Below, one piece after another: positions 9,236 through 18,554 of a stretch of DNA of 64,000 nt. The notes under the pieces are model-generated. The model ran no database searches. It had not been told where the DNA came from and saw nothing but the letters and a program-made list of their open reading frames with translations. A program made the position numbers and the translations under genes. The first letter of the stretch is position 1, and each line of letters starts with the position of its first letter. This stretch comes from Priestia taiwanensis (GTDB taxonomy: Bacteria; Bacillota; Bacilli; Bacillales; Bacillaceae_G): the NCBI RefSeq assembly GCF_014638355.1, contig NZ_BMFK01000001.1:1193160-1257159 (forward strand). Reading direction: 5' to 3'.

Positions 9236-9758
9236 TTATGCTACCCAACAGCTCATCCATCGTAAATAAAGAATGCAGCTGTAGATCATGTTCTAATAGA
9301 TTCTTCTTATCTTCTGGAGATCGATCAATGACACATAGTACGCTATCAATAATTGCTCCGTGCTCTCGTAAATCATTTGTACTCAAAATAATTTGCCCGC
9401 CTGTTGTTACGACATCTTCTACAACACACACTTTCTTCCCAGCAATCTCTACACCTTCTGCTAACTTACATGTTCCATACTCTTTCGCTTTCTTACGTAC
9501 AAATACTACTGGGATGCCTGTCTGTAGTGATAATGCTGTTGCAACAGGGATACCTCCCATTTCTAATCCAGCTAAAACTTCCGTATCTGCTGGAATTTTC
9601 TCTTTCAATCGGTTTACAATCTCAAATAATAATGATGGATTCGACTCGAACAAATATTTATCAAAGTATTGATTCGATACTTGTCCAGAACGAAGTGTAA
9701 ATGTTCCTGTTAAATGCGCTGTGTCAGATACTTTTCTTGCTAACGTTTCGTGATTCAT
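9231..9758 (-). CDS. pyrE-like: Orotate phosphoribosyltransferase-like protein
   Basis: Cytoplasmic 175-residue type I phosphoribosyltransferase. The PRPP-binding motif VCVVEDVVTTGGQ is intact, as is the upstream GLEMGGIPVATALSLQTGIP segment. PyrE transfers phosphoribose to orotate in pyrimidine synthesis. This copy is shorter than the roughly 210-residue enzyme of Bacillus pyr operons and stands alone, so it may be a paralogue with another base substrate. The ATG at 9758 follows GGGGAGG; the longer frame to 9818 has no ribosome site. Confidence 0.82.
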   Translation of the reverse strand: MNHETLARKVSDTAHLTGTFTLRSGQVSNQYFDKYLFESNPSLLFEIVNRLKEKIPADTEVLAGLEMGGIPVATALSLQTGIPVVFVRKKAKEYGTCKLAEGVEIAGKKVCVVEDVVTTGGQIILSTNDLREHGAIIDSVLCVIDRSPEDKKNLLEHDLQLHSLFTMDELLGSIK

Positions 9759-10047
9759 ACTAAACCTCCCCTCGGCAAAATCTCCTTGATTATACCATCG
9801 ACAGAAAATTCCATACAATTATCCTGTCCCAATTTTCATAACGAAAAATCGACATACTCCTCTTGATTCCCTATCCAATTGTCAAATAGTTCACTAATTT
9901 CCCGATTTAAACATTGTGAAACCCTCAACTATAATGGTAGAATATACAAGTAACCTTTAGTATCTGATATTAATAAATTCACTTTTCATTATATAATCGA
10001 TACAGACAAACATCAGAGACACCTGGCTATAAAAAGGGGGAGCTACA

Positions 10048-10836
10048 ATGACAGACGTAAGAGAAAAAAACGAAATAATGGTAGAATATGAAGGACGATT
10101 GGCAACAGTCACAATCAACCGTCGTAAAATTTTGAACTCACTTGATGAGAACACAATTAAGTTATTAACAACGAAACTTAAAGAAGTAGCAACAAGCACA
10201 TGTGATGTCGTTATTATCCGGGGAGAAGGTCGTGCCTTCTCTATTGGTGGCGATATAAAAGGAATGTTAATGAATGAAGATAAAACGATTTTGCCTCGTG
10301 TGATGGATGCCGCAAAAGAATTATCTCTTTGCTTATATACGCTACCAAAAATCGTGATAAGTGCAATAAATGGGGCTTGTGTAGGAGCAGGGCTAAGTAT
10401 TGCGCTTGCTGCTGATTACGTCTATGCAAATTCGAAAGCACCACTAGCAATGAATTTCATTGGACTTGGCTTAATTCCTGATGTTGGTGGACATTTCTTC
10501 GTACAAAATCGAATTGGCGAAGTGAAAGCAAAGCAACTTATTTGGGAAGGACAAAAATTAACGGCAGAAGAAGCATTAAATATCGGCTTAATAGATGGTA
10601 TTCTTTCTGATGACTTCCAAGAAAGTATTAAAGAAAAAGCAAAGGATATCTTGCAAAAACCTACACTGGCAATGATTGAAACGAAAAAACTTTTCACAGC
10701 TCTAAATAAAGAAAAATTACTACAAGTACTAAAGTTAGAAACAATTGGACAATTAACGATGCGTAATACGAAAGACCACCAAGAAGGACTAAGCGCATTC
10801 TCTGAAAGAAGAACTCCACAGTTTTTAGGAGAGTAA
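10048..10836 (+). CDS. Enoyl-CoA hydratase/isomerase family protein
   Basis: A 262-residue crotonase-fold enzyme. Oxyanion-hole segments are visible: GRAFSIGGDIKGM near residue 65 and NGACVGAGLSIALAADYVYA near 110-130. It likely hydrates or isomerises an acyl-CoA thioester in the cytoplasm. The FSIGG variant, in place of the usual FCAGGD, makes the exact reaction uncertain. A GGGGGAG ribosome site precedes the ATG. No other fatty-acid gene is adjacent. Confidence 0.88.
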   Translation: MTDVREKNEIMVEYEGRLATVTINRRKILNSLDENTIKLLTTKLKEVATSTCDVVIIRGEGRAFSIGGDIKGMLMNEDKTILPRVMDAAKELSLCLYTLPKIVISAINGACVGAGLSIALAADYVYANSKAPLAMNFIGLGLIPDVGGHFFVQNRIGEVKAKQLIWEGQKLTAEEALNIGLIDGILSDDFQESIKEKAKDILQKPTLAMIETKKLFTALNKEKLLQVLKLETIGQLTMRNTKDHQEGLSAFSERRTPQFLGE

Positions 10837-10918
10837 ATGAGCGTGAAATAGAGTACTCAGGCTTTCCAAAAGTACCTTTCCTACTCACTAGGATATATCT
10901 GCTCACTTCTCTCTAATA

Positions 10919-10959
10919 AAGAGCCTGTTAGGAATCTTTCTTCTTCCTAACAGGCTCTT
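10919..10959 (-). terminator. Terminator of the DUF6241-like gene
   Basis: A perfect 16-bp stem (AAGAGCCTGTTAGGAA and complement), with T residues continuing on the reverse strand. It lies directly after the stop codon at 10966. Confidence 0.8.
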
Positions 10960-10965
10960 ACAAAA

Positions 10966-11505
10966 CTATTTCTCAACCAAGTCCCCAACTTCAAGTAACT
11001 TCTGAACAATTTGATCTTCATAATTACGACGAGCAAACTTCAATTCTTCTGTCTTTGATAAGATCCCCTCAGCCTTACCAATCGTTCCACCTTGAATCTT
11101 CCAAAAGTAATTATGGTCTTGATCTACTTTACTAAAATCGCGTTGCACCCATCTCTCAGCAATCTCTAATAACGCTACTTTATTTTTAAAATCACTCGCT
11201 TTAATCGCATCCCTTACTTTTGTTGCATTCTCAACAGACATAGGAATGGCTCCCCACTTTTGATCGGCCTTTACCTTTTGATGAGTCATTTTATGCATCA
11301 TATCAATGACAGCACTCTCCGTCATATCTGTTTTTTCGAGTTGTTGTTTCACCTCAGCCTCTTCGACCTTTGTTTCTGTTGCGACTTCATTAGATGTCTT
11401 GTCAGTCCTACCATCCATCGCATATTTTACTCCGTATGCAACTCCGGCTGTTAAAATACAAGCACCCAATATCCCTAAAATCCAATACAACCCTTTTTTC
11501 TTCAT
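10966..11505 (-). CDS. Membrane-anchored DUF6241-like protein
   Basis: A 179-residue protein with a KKK N-terminus and one hydrophobic segment (about residues 6-27). An acidic, low-complexity linker follows (about 32-58), then a compact domain with TESAVIDMMHKMTHQKVKADQKWG and an aromatic ERWVQRDFSKVDQDHNYFWK region. I associate this C-terminal domain with DUF6241 from memory. It should be tethered outside the cell by an uncleaved anchor. Function unknown; it is monocistronic. Confidence 0.72.
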   Translation of the reverse strand: MKKKGLYWILGILGACILTAGVAYGVKYAMDGRTDKTSNEVATETKVEEAEVKQQLEKTDMTESAVIDMMHKMTHQKVKADQKWGAIPMSVENATKVRDAIKASDFKNKVALLEIAERWVQRDFSKVDQDHNYFWKIQGGTIGKAEGILSKTEELKFARRNYEDQIVQKLLEVGDLVEK

Positions 11506-11725
11506 CTATATCCCCTACCTACCTTTTTATCTAAAATATATTATACCAAATATACGATTTATCGTGCTTCTTTTGTTTATCTAAAGACGACTAGTAATAT
11601 ACTGATTCTTGATCTCTCTAAAAAGTTTATCAACTTATTACTTAGTGCTAAGATTAAGTATGTAAAACAACATAGACTTCTACACACAGCTAACATCCAA
11701 TGCTTTCATGAAGGGAGCATGTATA

Positions 11726-12265
11726 ATGATTTATGTCATTCGGTACGGATAAACCGATGTTAATAAAGAAGGTAGATTACAAGGACGAAATGGATTACCC
11801 CTTAACGAAGAAGGTATTAAACAAGCAGAGGCATTGCGCGAGAAATTGAAGAAGGTTACATTCCATTATGCCTTCTCTTCTCCACAAGAAAGAGCCGTTC
11901 AAACTGCCGAAATTGCAACTAGTATCACTCCTACTATCGATGTGAGATTAGATGTCTTTAATTTAGGAACAGCTGACGATCTGAAAAAAGAAGAAGTTGC
12001 ATTATACGGTGCAATCCCTAACCCATCTATCTATGATGGTGTAGAGGATATAAACGATTATGCAAAACGAATATTCCACTTTATGCAAGAACTACAACAT
12101 ACATATGAAGACCAAAAGGTGAATATTTTGCTCTCGGGACATCGTTGTACAACAGGCTGTATCGATGCTTACTTCAATGGTATCCCAGAAGATAAAAATA
12201 TCATTCGTTATTCATCCAATAATGGCGATTACAAAACATATCAATTTCATTCTTCCGTAACGTAA
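11726..12265 (+). pseudogene. Broken histidine phosphatase (phosphoglycerate mutase-like)
   Basis: The frame starts at ATG 11726 and reads MIYVIRYG, then TAA (11750-11752), then continues in frame to 12265. The downstream part is typical: GRNGLPLNEEGIKQAEALREKL, FSSPQERAVQTAEI and a C-terminal LLSGHR. The family's catalytic RHG has become RYG, and the next codon is a stop. If the ancestor read RHGQT, as many relatives do, both changes are C-to-T (CAC to TAC, CAA to TAA). Internal restart at a TTG (11834) would still lack the catalytic histidine. The rest of the frame is intact, so decay is recent. Confidence 0.85.
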
Positions 12266-12299
12266 CAAGGCGAATCGCATATATTGGATTCGCCTTGTT
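12264..12299 (+). terminator. Terminator after the broken phosphatase gene
   Basis: A perfect 13-bp stem (AACAAGGCGAATC and complement) with a 10-nt loop overlaps the stop codon. The tail is only weakly T-rich. Confidence 0.6.
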
Positions 12300-12592
12300 C
12301 TAATATAGAAGTAAAATAATATACTAACTTCGGTATTTCACACGCCATATTCGGTACTAAATTCTGCAACGAATCTTCTAGAATCATTTATCTAGATTCA
12401 TCTTGTATAGTTTGGTTTTATACGAAAATCCTCTTTTCTGTAAATGTATTTTAATGATTTAACTAAGTTTCATATATGACTAGCACTATATATTATATTT
12501 GGATATATGTTTTGTATAACATAACTAGGAAAATAGTATTCTTTCCAAAAATCCTACTTTAAATATAAGAAATTGATTTTCTTCTTCCCACT
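12300..12592. other. Intergenic region with no gene seen
   Basis: AT-rich sequence of about 290 bp between the broken phosphatase and the convergent MFS gene. I see no frame with a ribosome site and no strong repeat. Confidence 0.4.
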
Positions 12593-13741
12593 TCACTTAC
12601 TTGCTACTACTTTCGGTAAGATTTCTTTTACAAATATCATAAAAAGAACAAAACTAATTCCTGCTACTACAGCACATATAAAGAACAACACTTGATACCC
12701 CATGAATTGTGATACAAAGCCTAGTAAGATAGAACCTAAGCCTATACCTAAATCAAAAGCAGTGAAGAATGTCGCATTTGCTACTCCTCTCTTCTCTGGT
12801 GGTGCTAATTGAATCGTTGCCGCTTGAAGCGCCGGTTGTGCTGATCCAAATCCAATTCCGTACAAAATAGCACTAATAACGAAGCCTATTAGACCGTTTG
12901 TTATTGTCAATACAACTAACGCAATGCTTACAATAGCAAGCGCAGGTACAATAATTTTCTTTTGGCCATATTTATCTGATATTCTTCCTGCTAGAGGACG
13001 AATAATTGTTAATGTTACAGCATACACAAGGAAGAACACACCTGCATTTACCTCAATACTTGTCGCAAATAAGGGAAGAAATGCCATAATCCCTCCATAC
13101 GTAATTGATAAGAAAAACATCACGAGTGCAATAGGTAAAACTCTTTTTTCATAAAATGATACTGACTGATTACTTTGTTGCTTTACAGTTGGTAATTTAA
13201 TACTATATCCACTGACTAGTGCACCGACTACTAATCCTGTACAAATAAGAAATAGCCAGTGAAATGAAAGTGATTCTACAAGCCAAATCCCTGCAATAGG
13301 TCCCACTGCCATTCCTAATGTCATCGCAAGTCCATACCATCCCATTCCTTCGCCGCGACGTGATTCTGGGATAACATCTGTTACAGCCGTGCTCGTTGCA
13401 GTTGTTGCCACTCCCCAACTCACACCATGGATTATCCGTATGATAATTAATCCAAAGATACTTGTAATCCAATCGTATGTGTACATTGTTATTGCAAATA
13501 ATACTAATCCGCTTAACATAAAAACACGACGACCATATTTATCCACTAATCCACCAATAATTGGTCGAAGAATAACGGCTGATAAAGTAAAAATTCCAAC
13601 AATAAGTCCTACTTGTGACTCACTTCCACCAAGTTCCATTACAAAAATCGGTAAAGTTGGCATTAGTAAATAAAAACTACTGAATAACAAAAATGATACT
13701 ACTATTAACATTACATATTTCTTTGTCCATAAACGTTCCAT
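12593..13741 (-). CDS. MFS transporter (drug/metabolite efflux)
   Basis: A 382-residue protein with about 12 membrane helices. The cytoplasmic loop between helices 2 and 3 carries GGLVDKYGRRVFML, the canonical MFS motif, with a related GRISDKYGQKK in the second half. Such carriers of the DHA1 type export small molecules by proton antiport; the substrate is unknown. The ATG at 13741 has AGGAAGAGG upstream and is preferred over 13768. A TetR-family gene lies about 320 bp upstream on the same strand, and palindromes related to the tetR operator lie between them. Confidence 0.9.
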   Translation of the reverse strand: MERLWTKKYVMLIVVSFLLFSSFYLLMPTLPIFVMELGGSESQVGLIVGIFTLSAVILRPIIGGLVDKYGRRVFMLSGLVLFAITMYTYDWITSIFGLIIIRIIHGVSWGVATTATSTAVTDVIPESRRGEGMGWYGLAMTLGMAVGPIAGIWLVESLSFHWLFLICTGLVVGALVSGYSIKLPTVKQQSNQSVSFYEKRVLPIALVMFFLSITYGGIMAFLPLFATSIEVNAGVFFLVYAVTLTIIRPLAGRISDKYGQKKIIVPALAIVSIALVVLTITNGLIGFVISAILYGIGFGSAQPALQAATIQLAPPEKRGVANATFFTAFDLGIGLGSILLGFVSQFMGYQVLFFICAVVAGISFVLFMIFVKEILPKVVASK

Positions 13742-14062
13742 ATTTATTCCTCTTCCTGTTAATTTCATAGAGCCTTATATTAAATCTCTTCTTGCTCCCA
13801 CACATTCGCGATACAATGTATTATCTTCTATAAAGGACGATACCCCGCTCTATTACTACTAGCCCTTCTTTCGCAATTCCTAATGAGTCCCTTCCATACC
13901 TCACAAAAATCCACGTAGTAATCTTTTTTTAAATGCCAATCTCCTTTAACATTTAAGTAAGGTACATTAGAGAATGATGGATTTCACCTATAAACTCCTC
14001 CTACCCTAAAATGTTAGTTACCACTAACTAACATTTTAGTTAAAAAAGAATGTTAACCCCTT
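13742..14062. other. Upstream region of the MFS gene
   Basis: About 320 bp without a credible gene. An AGGAGGAG sequence at about 13995-14002 (reverse strand) precedes only a six-codon frame. A longer reverse frame with protein-like composition (about 13830-13975) has no start codon, so it may be a decayed fragment or RNA leader. The 14-bp inverted repeat at 14007-14038 is listed separately. Confidence 0.4.
14007..14038. promoter_or_regulatory. 14-bp inverted repeat, candidate second TetR site
   Basis: TAAAATGTTAGTTA and its exact complement flank a 4-nt loop CCAC. The inner ATGTTAGT/ACTAACAT half-sites match those of the palindrome upstream of the TetR start. It lies 24 bp after the tetR stop and about 265 bp before the MFS start. 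It could be an operator or the tetR terminator, but a T-run is lacking. Confidence 0.5.
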
Positions 14063-14653
14063 TTATTCTGGAGTTAACCCTCTGACAAGAATATATACTG
14101 TACTCGCTACAAAATCCTCAAAAGGTAACTGCTTCACTAATCCACTAGAAATAATATCGGAAACAAACCTTCCAAAGCTTACATTCATCACTGCCCATGC
14201 CTGTGCTTCAGGATCTCCTTTTATAACCTTCCCTTTTTGTTGCATCGTTTTGAAATATTCAATATACATCTCTTTCAATTTAAGGGGATGGGCCGTTAAC
14301 TTCTCATTCATTTCTGGAAGTGTATTCCGCTCCATTAAAGCAATAAGAAATACTTCCCTATTACGTGACATTAATTCAAGGTATGCCTTGCTTATCATTT
14401 GCAAATCATGCGCTAACTCCCACTTAATCTGCTCTTCAAATAATTTTGTTAAAGGCGATGAATAATAATATTTATTAACTGCTTCATCTAAAATATTTTT
14501 CTTTGTACCAAACGTTCGAAAGATTGTCATTTCACTAACAGATGCAGCTTTGGCAATTTCCTTCGTAGATACTGCTTTAAATCCTTTTTCGGACATCAAA
14601 TTGATTGCTACAGATAAAATTTTATCCGCTGTACTGATTGAATGTTCTGTCAT
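14063..14653 (-). CDS. TetR/AcrR family transcriptional regulator
   Basis: A 196-residue dimeric repressor. The N-terminal helix-turn-helix shows ADKILSVAINLMSEKGFKAVSTKEIAKAASVSEMTIFRTFGTKKNIL (about residues 9-54), the conserved TetR DNA-binding pattern. The remainder is the variable ligand-binding domain. The ATG at 14653 follows AGGGGGT; the longer frame to 14737 would run through the operator palindrome. A 20-bp perfect palindrome 31 bp upstream is a likely autoregulatory operator. The same-strand MFS gene downstream is the obvious target. Confidence 0.9.
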   Translation of the reverse strand: MTEHSISTADKILSVAINLMSEKGFKAVSTKEIAKAASVSEMTIFRTFGTKKNILDEAVNKYYYSSPLTKLFEEQIKWELAHDLQMISKAYLELMSRNREVFLIALMERNTLPEMNEKLTAHPLKLKEMYIEYFKTMQQKGKVIKGDPEAQAWAVMNVSFGRFVSDIISSGLVKQLPFEDFVASTVYILVRGLTPE

Positions 14654-14684
14654 CAAATACCCCCTATTCCATTCACTCCCTAGC

Positions 14685-14704
14685 ATGTTAGTGTACACTA
14701 ACAT
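14685..14704. promoter_or_regulatory. 20-bp perfect palindrome, likely TetR operator
   Basis: ATGTTAGTGTACACTAACAT is a perfect palindrome 31 bp upstream of the TetR start. TetR repressors commonly bind palindromes of this size in their own promoters. Identical 8-bp half-sites occur at 14011-14034. Confidence 0.7.
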
Positions 14705-14871
14705 CTTAAATATACATCTTTCCTTTTCTTTTGTCAAACAGAGAAGACAGTGTTAACCCTTATTCTGAATCAATATTCTATAGAGTACAACATCAACAAA
14801 TCCCCTTCCAATAACAGGGGATATAAAACATACTTCTTTACAAAATGAATAACCCCTATGCATGTCAACAC

Positions 14872-14909
14872 AAATACCCCGAATAATATAAGATTAATCC
14901 GGGGTATTT
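14872..14909 (-). terminator. Terminator of the peptidase/two-component operon
   Basis: AAATACCCCG and CGGGGTATTT form a 10-bp stem with an 18-nt loop, 5 bp past the kinase stop codon. The tail on the reverse strand is short. Confidence 0.6.
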
Positions 14910-14913
14910 TACA

Positions 14914-16752
14914 TTATTTTTTGACTTTATTTAAATAGAAATAAAATAGTACTCCGTCATTTGTATTGGTTACCCCGTACTCTGCATGATGTAATTCTAG
15001 AATTTTCTTCACAATTGGTAAACCTAATCCTGTTCCACCTGTTGCACGGTGCCTAGAAACATCCCCTCGGTAGAACTGATCCCATATCTTCTCCAGCATC
15101 TCTTCTTCTATATGAGCTCCCTTATTTTCAACGGTTACACAAACTCTACTTCCCTCATCGATTACCTTAACAATAATATGTTGTTTCTGTTCCGTATAAC
15201 GTATTGCATTCGTCAGCAAATTTATCATAACTTGTTCTAATAAATTTTCTTTTCCGTATACAACTACGTCTTCAACATCCAATCGTACGTGTAACGATTT
15301 GTCTTCTATTTGGAACTGTAATGTTTCATATACCCGTTTAATGATAAGGTGCAACTGTACTTCTTCTAACGAAATAGTGTACGTACCTGATTCGTATTTA
15401 GCCAAATTCAACATTTCATTCACTAATACGTTCATTTTTTCAATTTCATCTTCAATAGTCTTCCAATAATATTCATTTCTTTCAGGTGCAATCCCCTCTT
15501 GCAACATGGAAACAGAAATTTGTAGTACACTAAGCGGTGTCTTTAATTCATGTGATACACCTGCAATGAAATCTTTCCTTGTTTTCTCTAACTTTTGCTC
15601 TTTCTCGATATCTTCTTTTAATTTATCAATGTATGCTTCTATTCGCGTTGATAACTCGTTAATGTTGGCTGATAATTCACCAATTTCATTCTTGGACGTT
15701 ACTGGTATCTTTTCTTGAAAATCAAAGTTAATAATCTTTTTCGTCACGTCATTTATTCTCAACAACGGTTTCGTAATAATCTTTGAGTAATACATACACA
15801 TGATAATAGTCAGCAAGAATACTCCAGCGACAATATAACCATAATAATCCTTCATCAAATCTGTTACTTTCGTCAATGGCTGGATAGAAGTAAGTGTATA
15901 AATAAATTCTTTTGCTTCACCATTTTCTATAACAGGCTTCACCGATTCAATATATTGGATTCCATTGATAGATATTTCGCGTTGTTGCCAATCGTTATCT
16001 TGCTGAAACTCTATATTTCCTGTCAACCATTCTGTCTGAAAGTTTATAATTTGATTTGCTAATCCTAGATTACCGTATAACGTTCTATCAAGATTGTCGT
16101 TTTCATATTGCGGAAAATGAATATCCGTAACTTGTACTTGGTGACCCTGTACATAAAAATGATGACCTACCTGACTAGGGTACGCAATTACTCCGTTTAT
16201 CTGAATTGCTTTCTTTATCTCATCTTCATTAGATGTCGCAAAGCGAAGATTAGAATCTTTTAGCCATACCGACAGAGGAGTTACAATACTTGTATCGTCT
16301 TTTCTCGTTACCCCTTCAAACTGGGCATTATTTGCAACTTCATTCTTGAAACTCTCAATAATTACTTGGAAATCCCCACTCTTATCTTCCTTCGCATTTA
16401 CAATATTATTAAATACTATTTTTGATGTCTTCTTTGACTTTTCGTCAACAGCTAACAGGTAATAATCACCTGTCGGAAGTTCCTTTATATTTCCTAGTGA
16501 ATCCAATCGTGTAATCATTATGCCTTGATTATTAAAATAAGAGCTCTCAATTTGTTGAAGTAACTGTCCATTCTCTATATTCCCTTTATATGTTTCATAA
16601 TACTTGCCTAAATTATATTGAATATTTTCCTTTTCCTTATCTATATACAAATATTGGACAATGAAATATTGTCCAATAAAAATAAACGCAATAAGAAAGC
16701 TACATAGTGCTAATGTTAAAAAGAAAAACTGATAGACAATCTTCCGCTTCAT
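14914..16752 (-). CDS. Sensor histidine kinase
   Basis: A 612-residue membrane kinase. It has a transmembrane helix at about 8-33, a large extracellular sensor region (about 34-300), a second helix (about 303-325), then HAMP. The HisKA box SHELKTP has phospho-acceptor His401, and the ATPase domain includes NLLTNAIRYT. Its start overlaps the regulator's stop by 4 nt, so the two are coupled. It follows a C39-like peptidase and the response regulator in one operon. The long sensor domain and these neighbours suggest cell-wall or extracellular sensing. The signal is unknown. Confidence 0.93.
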   Translation of the reverse strand: MKRKIVYQFFFLTLALCSFLIAFIFIGQYFIVQYLYIDKEKENIQYNLGKYYETYKGNIENGQLLQQIESSYFNNQGIMITRLDSLGNIKELPTGDYYLLAVDEKSKKTSKIVFNNIVNAKEDKSGDFQVIIESFKNEVANNAQFEGVTRKDDTSIVTPLSVWLKDSNLRFATSNEDEIKKAIQINGVIAYPSQVGHHFYVQGHQVQVTDIHFPQYENDNLDRTLYGNLGLANQIINFQTEWLTGNIEFQQDNDWQQREISINGIQYIESVKPVIENGEAKEFIYTLTSIQPLTKVTDLMKDYYGYIVAGVFLLTIIMCMYYSKIITKPLLRINDVTKKIINFDFQEKIPVTSKNEIGELSANINELSTRIEAYIDKLKEDIEKEQKLEKTRKDFIAGVSHELKTPLSVLQISVSMLQEGIAPERNEYYWKTIEDEIEKMNVLVNEMLNLAKYESGTYTISLEEVQLHLIIKRVYETLQFQIEDKSLHVRLDVEDVVVYGKENLLEQVMINLLTNAIRYTEQKQHIIVKVIDEGSRVCVTVENKGAHIEEEMLEKIWDQFYRGDVSRHRATGGTGLGLPIVKKILELHHAEYGVTNTNDGVLFYFYLNKVKK

Positions 16753-17426
16753 GCTGTATGTACCTCAAATTTATATCCTACTCGAATAATAGTTGCAATA
16801 TGTTTCGCCTTTTCACCAAGCTTATGGCGCAAATTACGAATATGCGTATTTAGAGCCTTATCATCTCCAATATATTCATATCCCCAAATAGCAACCATTA
16901 ATGTTTCACGCGTAAGTACTTGCTCCTTATGTTCCATTAAAGAGCGTAGTAATTCAAACTCTGTCCATGTTAATGGTACTTGTTCACCTTCTACTGTTAC
17001 GATACGTGCTGATTTGTCCAAGTGAATCCCACATAACTTAATATCATTTGCTCCTACTTCTAACTTCTCTACCGCTTTCAATAATCTTTTTGCTCGAGCA
17101 AGCAAAATAGACGGCTTAAACGGCTTCGTTACGTAATCATCCGCTCCTAAGTCGAAACCAAGCAACGTATCTTCTTCGTCACTTCTTGCCGTTAACAAAA
17201 TAACTGGTGTTGTAGATTGCTTCCTGATACGCCGACAAACAGACCACCCATCCACTTTCGGAAGCATAATGTCTAATATAACTAGATCAACTTGGTTTGT
17301 CGCAAATAATTCTAACCCTTCTTCTCCGTCCTTGGCAGTTAGTACTTCATATCCATTATGAATAAAGTAAAAGGCTACACTTTCACGTATAACCTTTTCA
17401 TCTTCAATAATTAAAATTGTTTTCAT
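16749..17426 (-). CDS. OmpR/PhoB-type response regulator
   Basis: A 225-residue regulator. The receiver domain has the acidic pocket IIEDE (residues 6-10), phospho-acceptor Asp52 in LDIMLPK, and the conserved lysine in VTKPFKP. The C-terminal half is a winged helix ending in RVGYKFE, the standard OmpR-family form, which binds tandem direct repeats. The ATG at 17426 has GGAAG 8 nt upstream; the TTG at 17441 would be too close to its AGGA. An 11-bp tandem repeat upstream of this operon and of vanY is a candidate binding site. Confidence 0.93.
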   Translation of the reverse strand: MKTILIIEDEKVIRESVAFYFIHNGYEVLTAKDGEEGLELFATNQVDLVILDIMLPKVDGWSVCRRIRKQSTTPVILLTARSDEEDTLLGFDLGADDYVTKPFKPSILLARAKRLLKAVEKLEVGANDIKLCGIHLDKSARIVTVEGEQVPLTWTEFELLRSLMEHKEQVLTRETLMVAIWGYEYIGDDKALNTHIRNLRHKLGEKAKHIATIIRVGYKFEVHTA

Positions 17427-17452
17427 CTTGATCGCTTCCAATCCTTAACGAT

Positions 17453-18262
17453 TTACGGAAGAATTGTCATTGCTTGTCTTCCCATTTGAATCCAGGCTGT
17501 TTCAAAATTACGTCTATCCATCTTTCTATTCTTATCTTTCTTTAACGGATCGTTGATATATACGTAATTTTCATCATATCCAGTCACAACAACGCTATGT
17601 TGTTGATACGTTACTTTCATCTTACCTTGATTAGTATTCCACGTTTTATACTGATTATCAGGCAATTCTTTAAATAACGCATTTGTTAAAACCCATACAG
17701 GAGATCCCATATCAATTGTTTCATATAGTTGCTCAACTTGTTTGCCACTTAAATTCACAATTTTAGACTCATCAACATATCGCTTTGCTACATCGAGGAT
17801 TGGCTCAACAAACACACCTAATCCAGGCTCATTGAATGTACGCATATCTCCTACAAATCCTTCGTGCATGTTCCCCATTATACCATTTTGCTGGAACGGT
17901 TCATATTTTATTTTTTGTGCTAAATCCATTTTATCTACATAAATCCCTCTATACTGCAATACCATCGCAAGGCTTGTAACTTCACATCCACGCATTAATT
18001 CTGGCTTTTGTAGCACTAGGGGAACATCTAACGGATGCTTGACTTTTTCTTCAATAGGACTAGGACTAGAGCTAGCTGATTCTCCGACCGAACTAGGGTT
18101 AGGTCTAGATGTTTCTTCAACAGGATACTTATTAAATGCTTTCGCAATATATTTATCTACTCCGCCAAAATAGGATGCGCTAAATACAACTCCAGCTGAA
18201 AGTATAATTACAGCACCAATTCGTCTTCTCTTTATTTTTCTCATCTTCATGTCTCTTTTCAT
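17453..18262 (-). CDS. Exported C39-like cysteine peptidase
   Basis: About 269 residues: a strongly basic N-terminus, a membrane segment (about 14-30), a Ser/Pro-rich linker and a papain-like C39_2 domain. The segment MRGCEVTSLAMVLQY carries the likely catalytic cysteine, and QHSVVVTGYDENYVYINDP the histidine and aspartate region. It should act outside the membrane; relatives such as YvpB have unknown substrates. The second ATG (18262) is 6 nt from AAGGGGAG and is preferred over the first, which abuts it. It is the first gene of the operon with the regulator and kinase. Confidence 0.85.
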   Translation of the reverse strand: MKRDMKMRKIKRRRIGAVIILSAGVVFSASYFGGVDKYIAKAFNKYPVEETSRPNPSSVGESASSSPSPIEEKVKHPLDVPLVLQKPELMRGCEVTSLAMVLQYRGIYVDKMDLAQKIKYEPFQQNGIMGNMHEGFVGDMRTFNEPGLGVFVEPILDVAKRYVDESKIVNLSGKQVEQLYETIDMGSPVWVLTNALFKELPDNQYKTWNTNQGKMKVTYQQHSVVVTGYDENYVYINDPLKKDKNRKMDRRNFETAWIQMGRQAMTILP

Positions 18263-18331
18263 TTTCATCTCCCCTTTATCTAAGGAAAGTATAAAAAAGA
18301 GAAATATAGATGAAACCTGTGTAAAATATAA

Positions 18332-18353
18332 TCTAACATAAGTTTATATAAAG
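18332..18353 (-). promoter_or_regulatory. Candidate response-regulator binding repeat upstream of the peptidase operon
   Basis: On the coding strand the site reads CTTTATATAAACTTATGTTA: two 11-bp units of related sequence, 70-91 bp before the peptidase start. The vanY promoter carries CTTTATATGAACTTTATATG, sharing 13 of the first 14 bases. OmpR-type regulators bind such 10-11 bp tandem repeats, so autoregulation is plausible. The assignment is inference. Confidence 0.4.
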
Positions 18354-18554
18354 ATGAGGTAAAGATTTATTCTATAGTACTTACATATATCTTCCCTCTT
18401 CTACTTATATCAGAAATACTAAAATAGATTACAGGTCATCAGTCGTATAGTTTTACCTCTGCAATCCTTCTATTCTATAATAAAAAAAGTAACCAACATA
18501 CAAAACTTCTATAAGTAACTATTTACTTGCTAGATTACATAAAGAGGTGTTCAC

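Noticed and set aside
9238-9672. Forward frame of 144 codons
   Set aside because: Fully antisense to the PyrE-like gene, with no ribosome site and no family signature.
13830-13975. Protein-like reverse-strand frame upstream of the MFS gene
   Set aside because: No start codon or ribosome site in frame; kept only as a possible relic.
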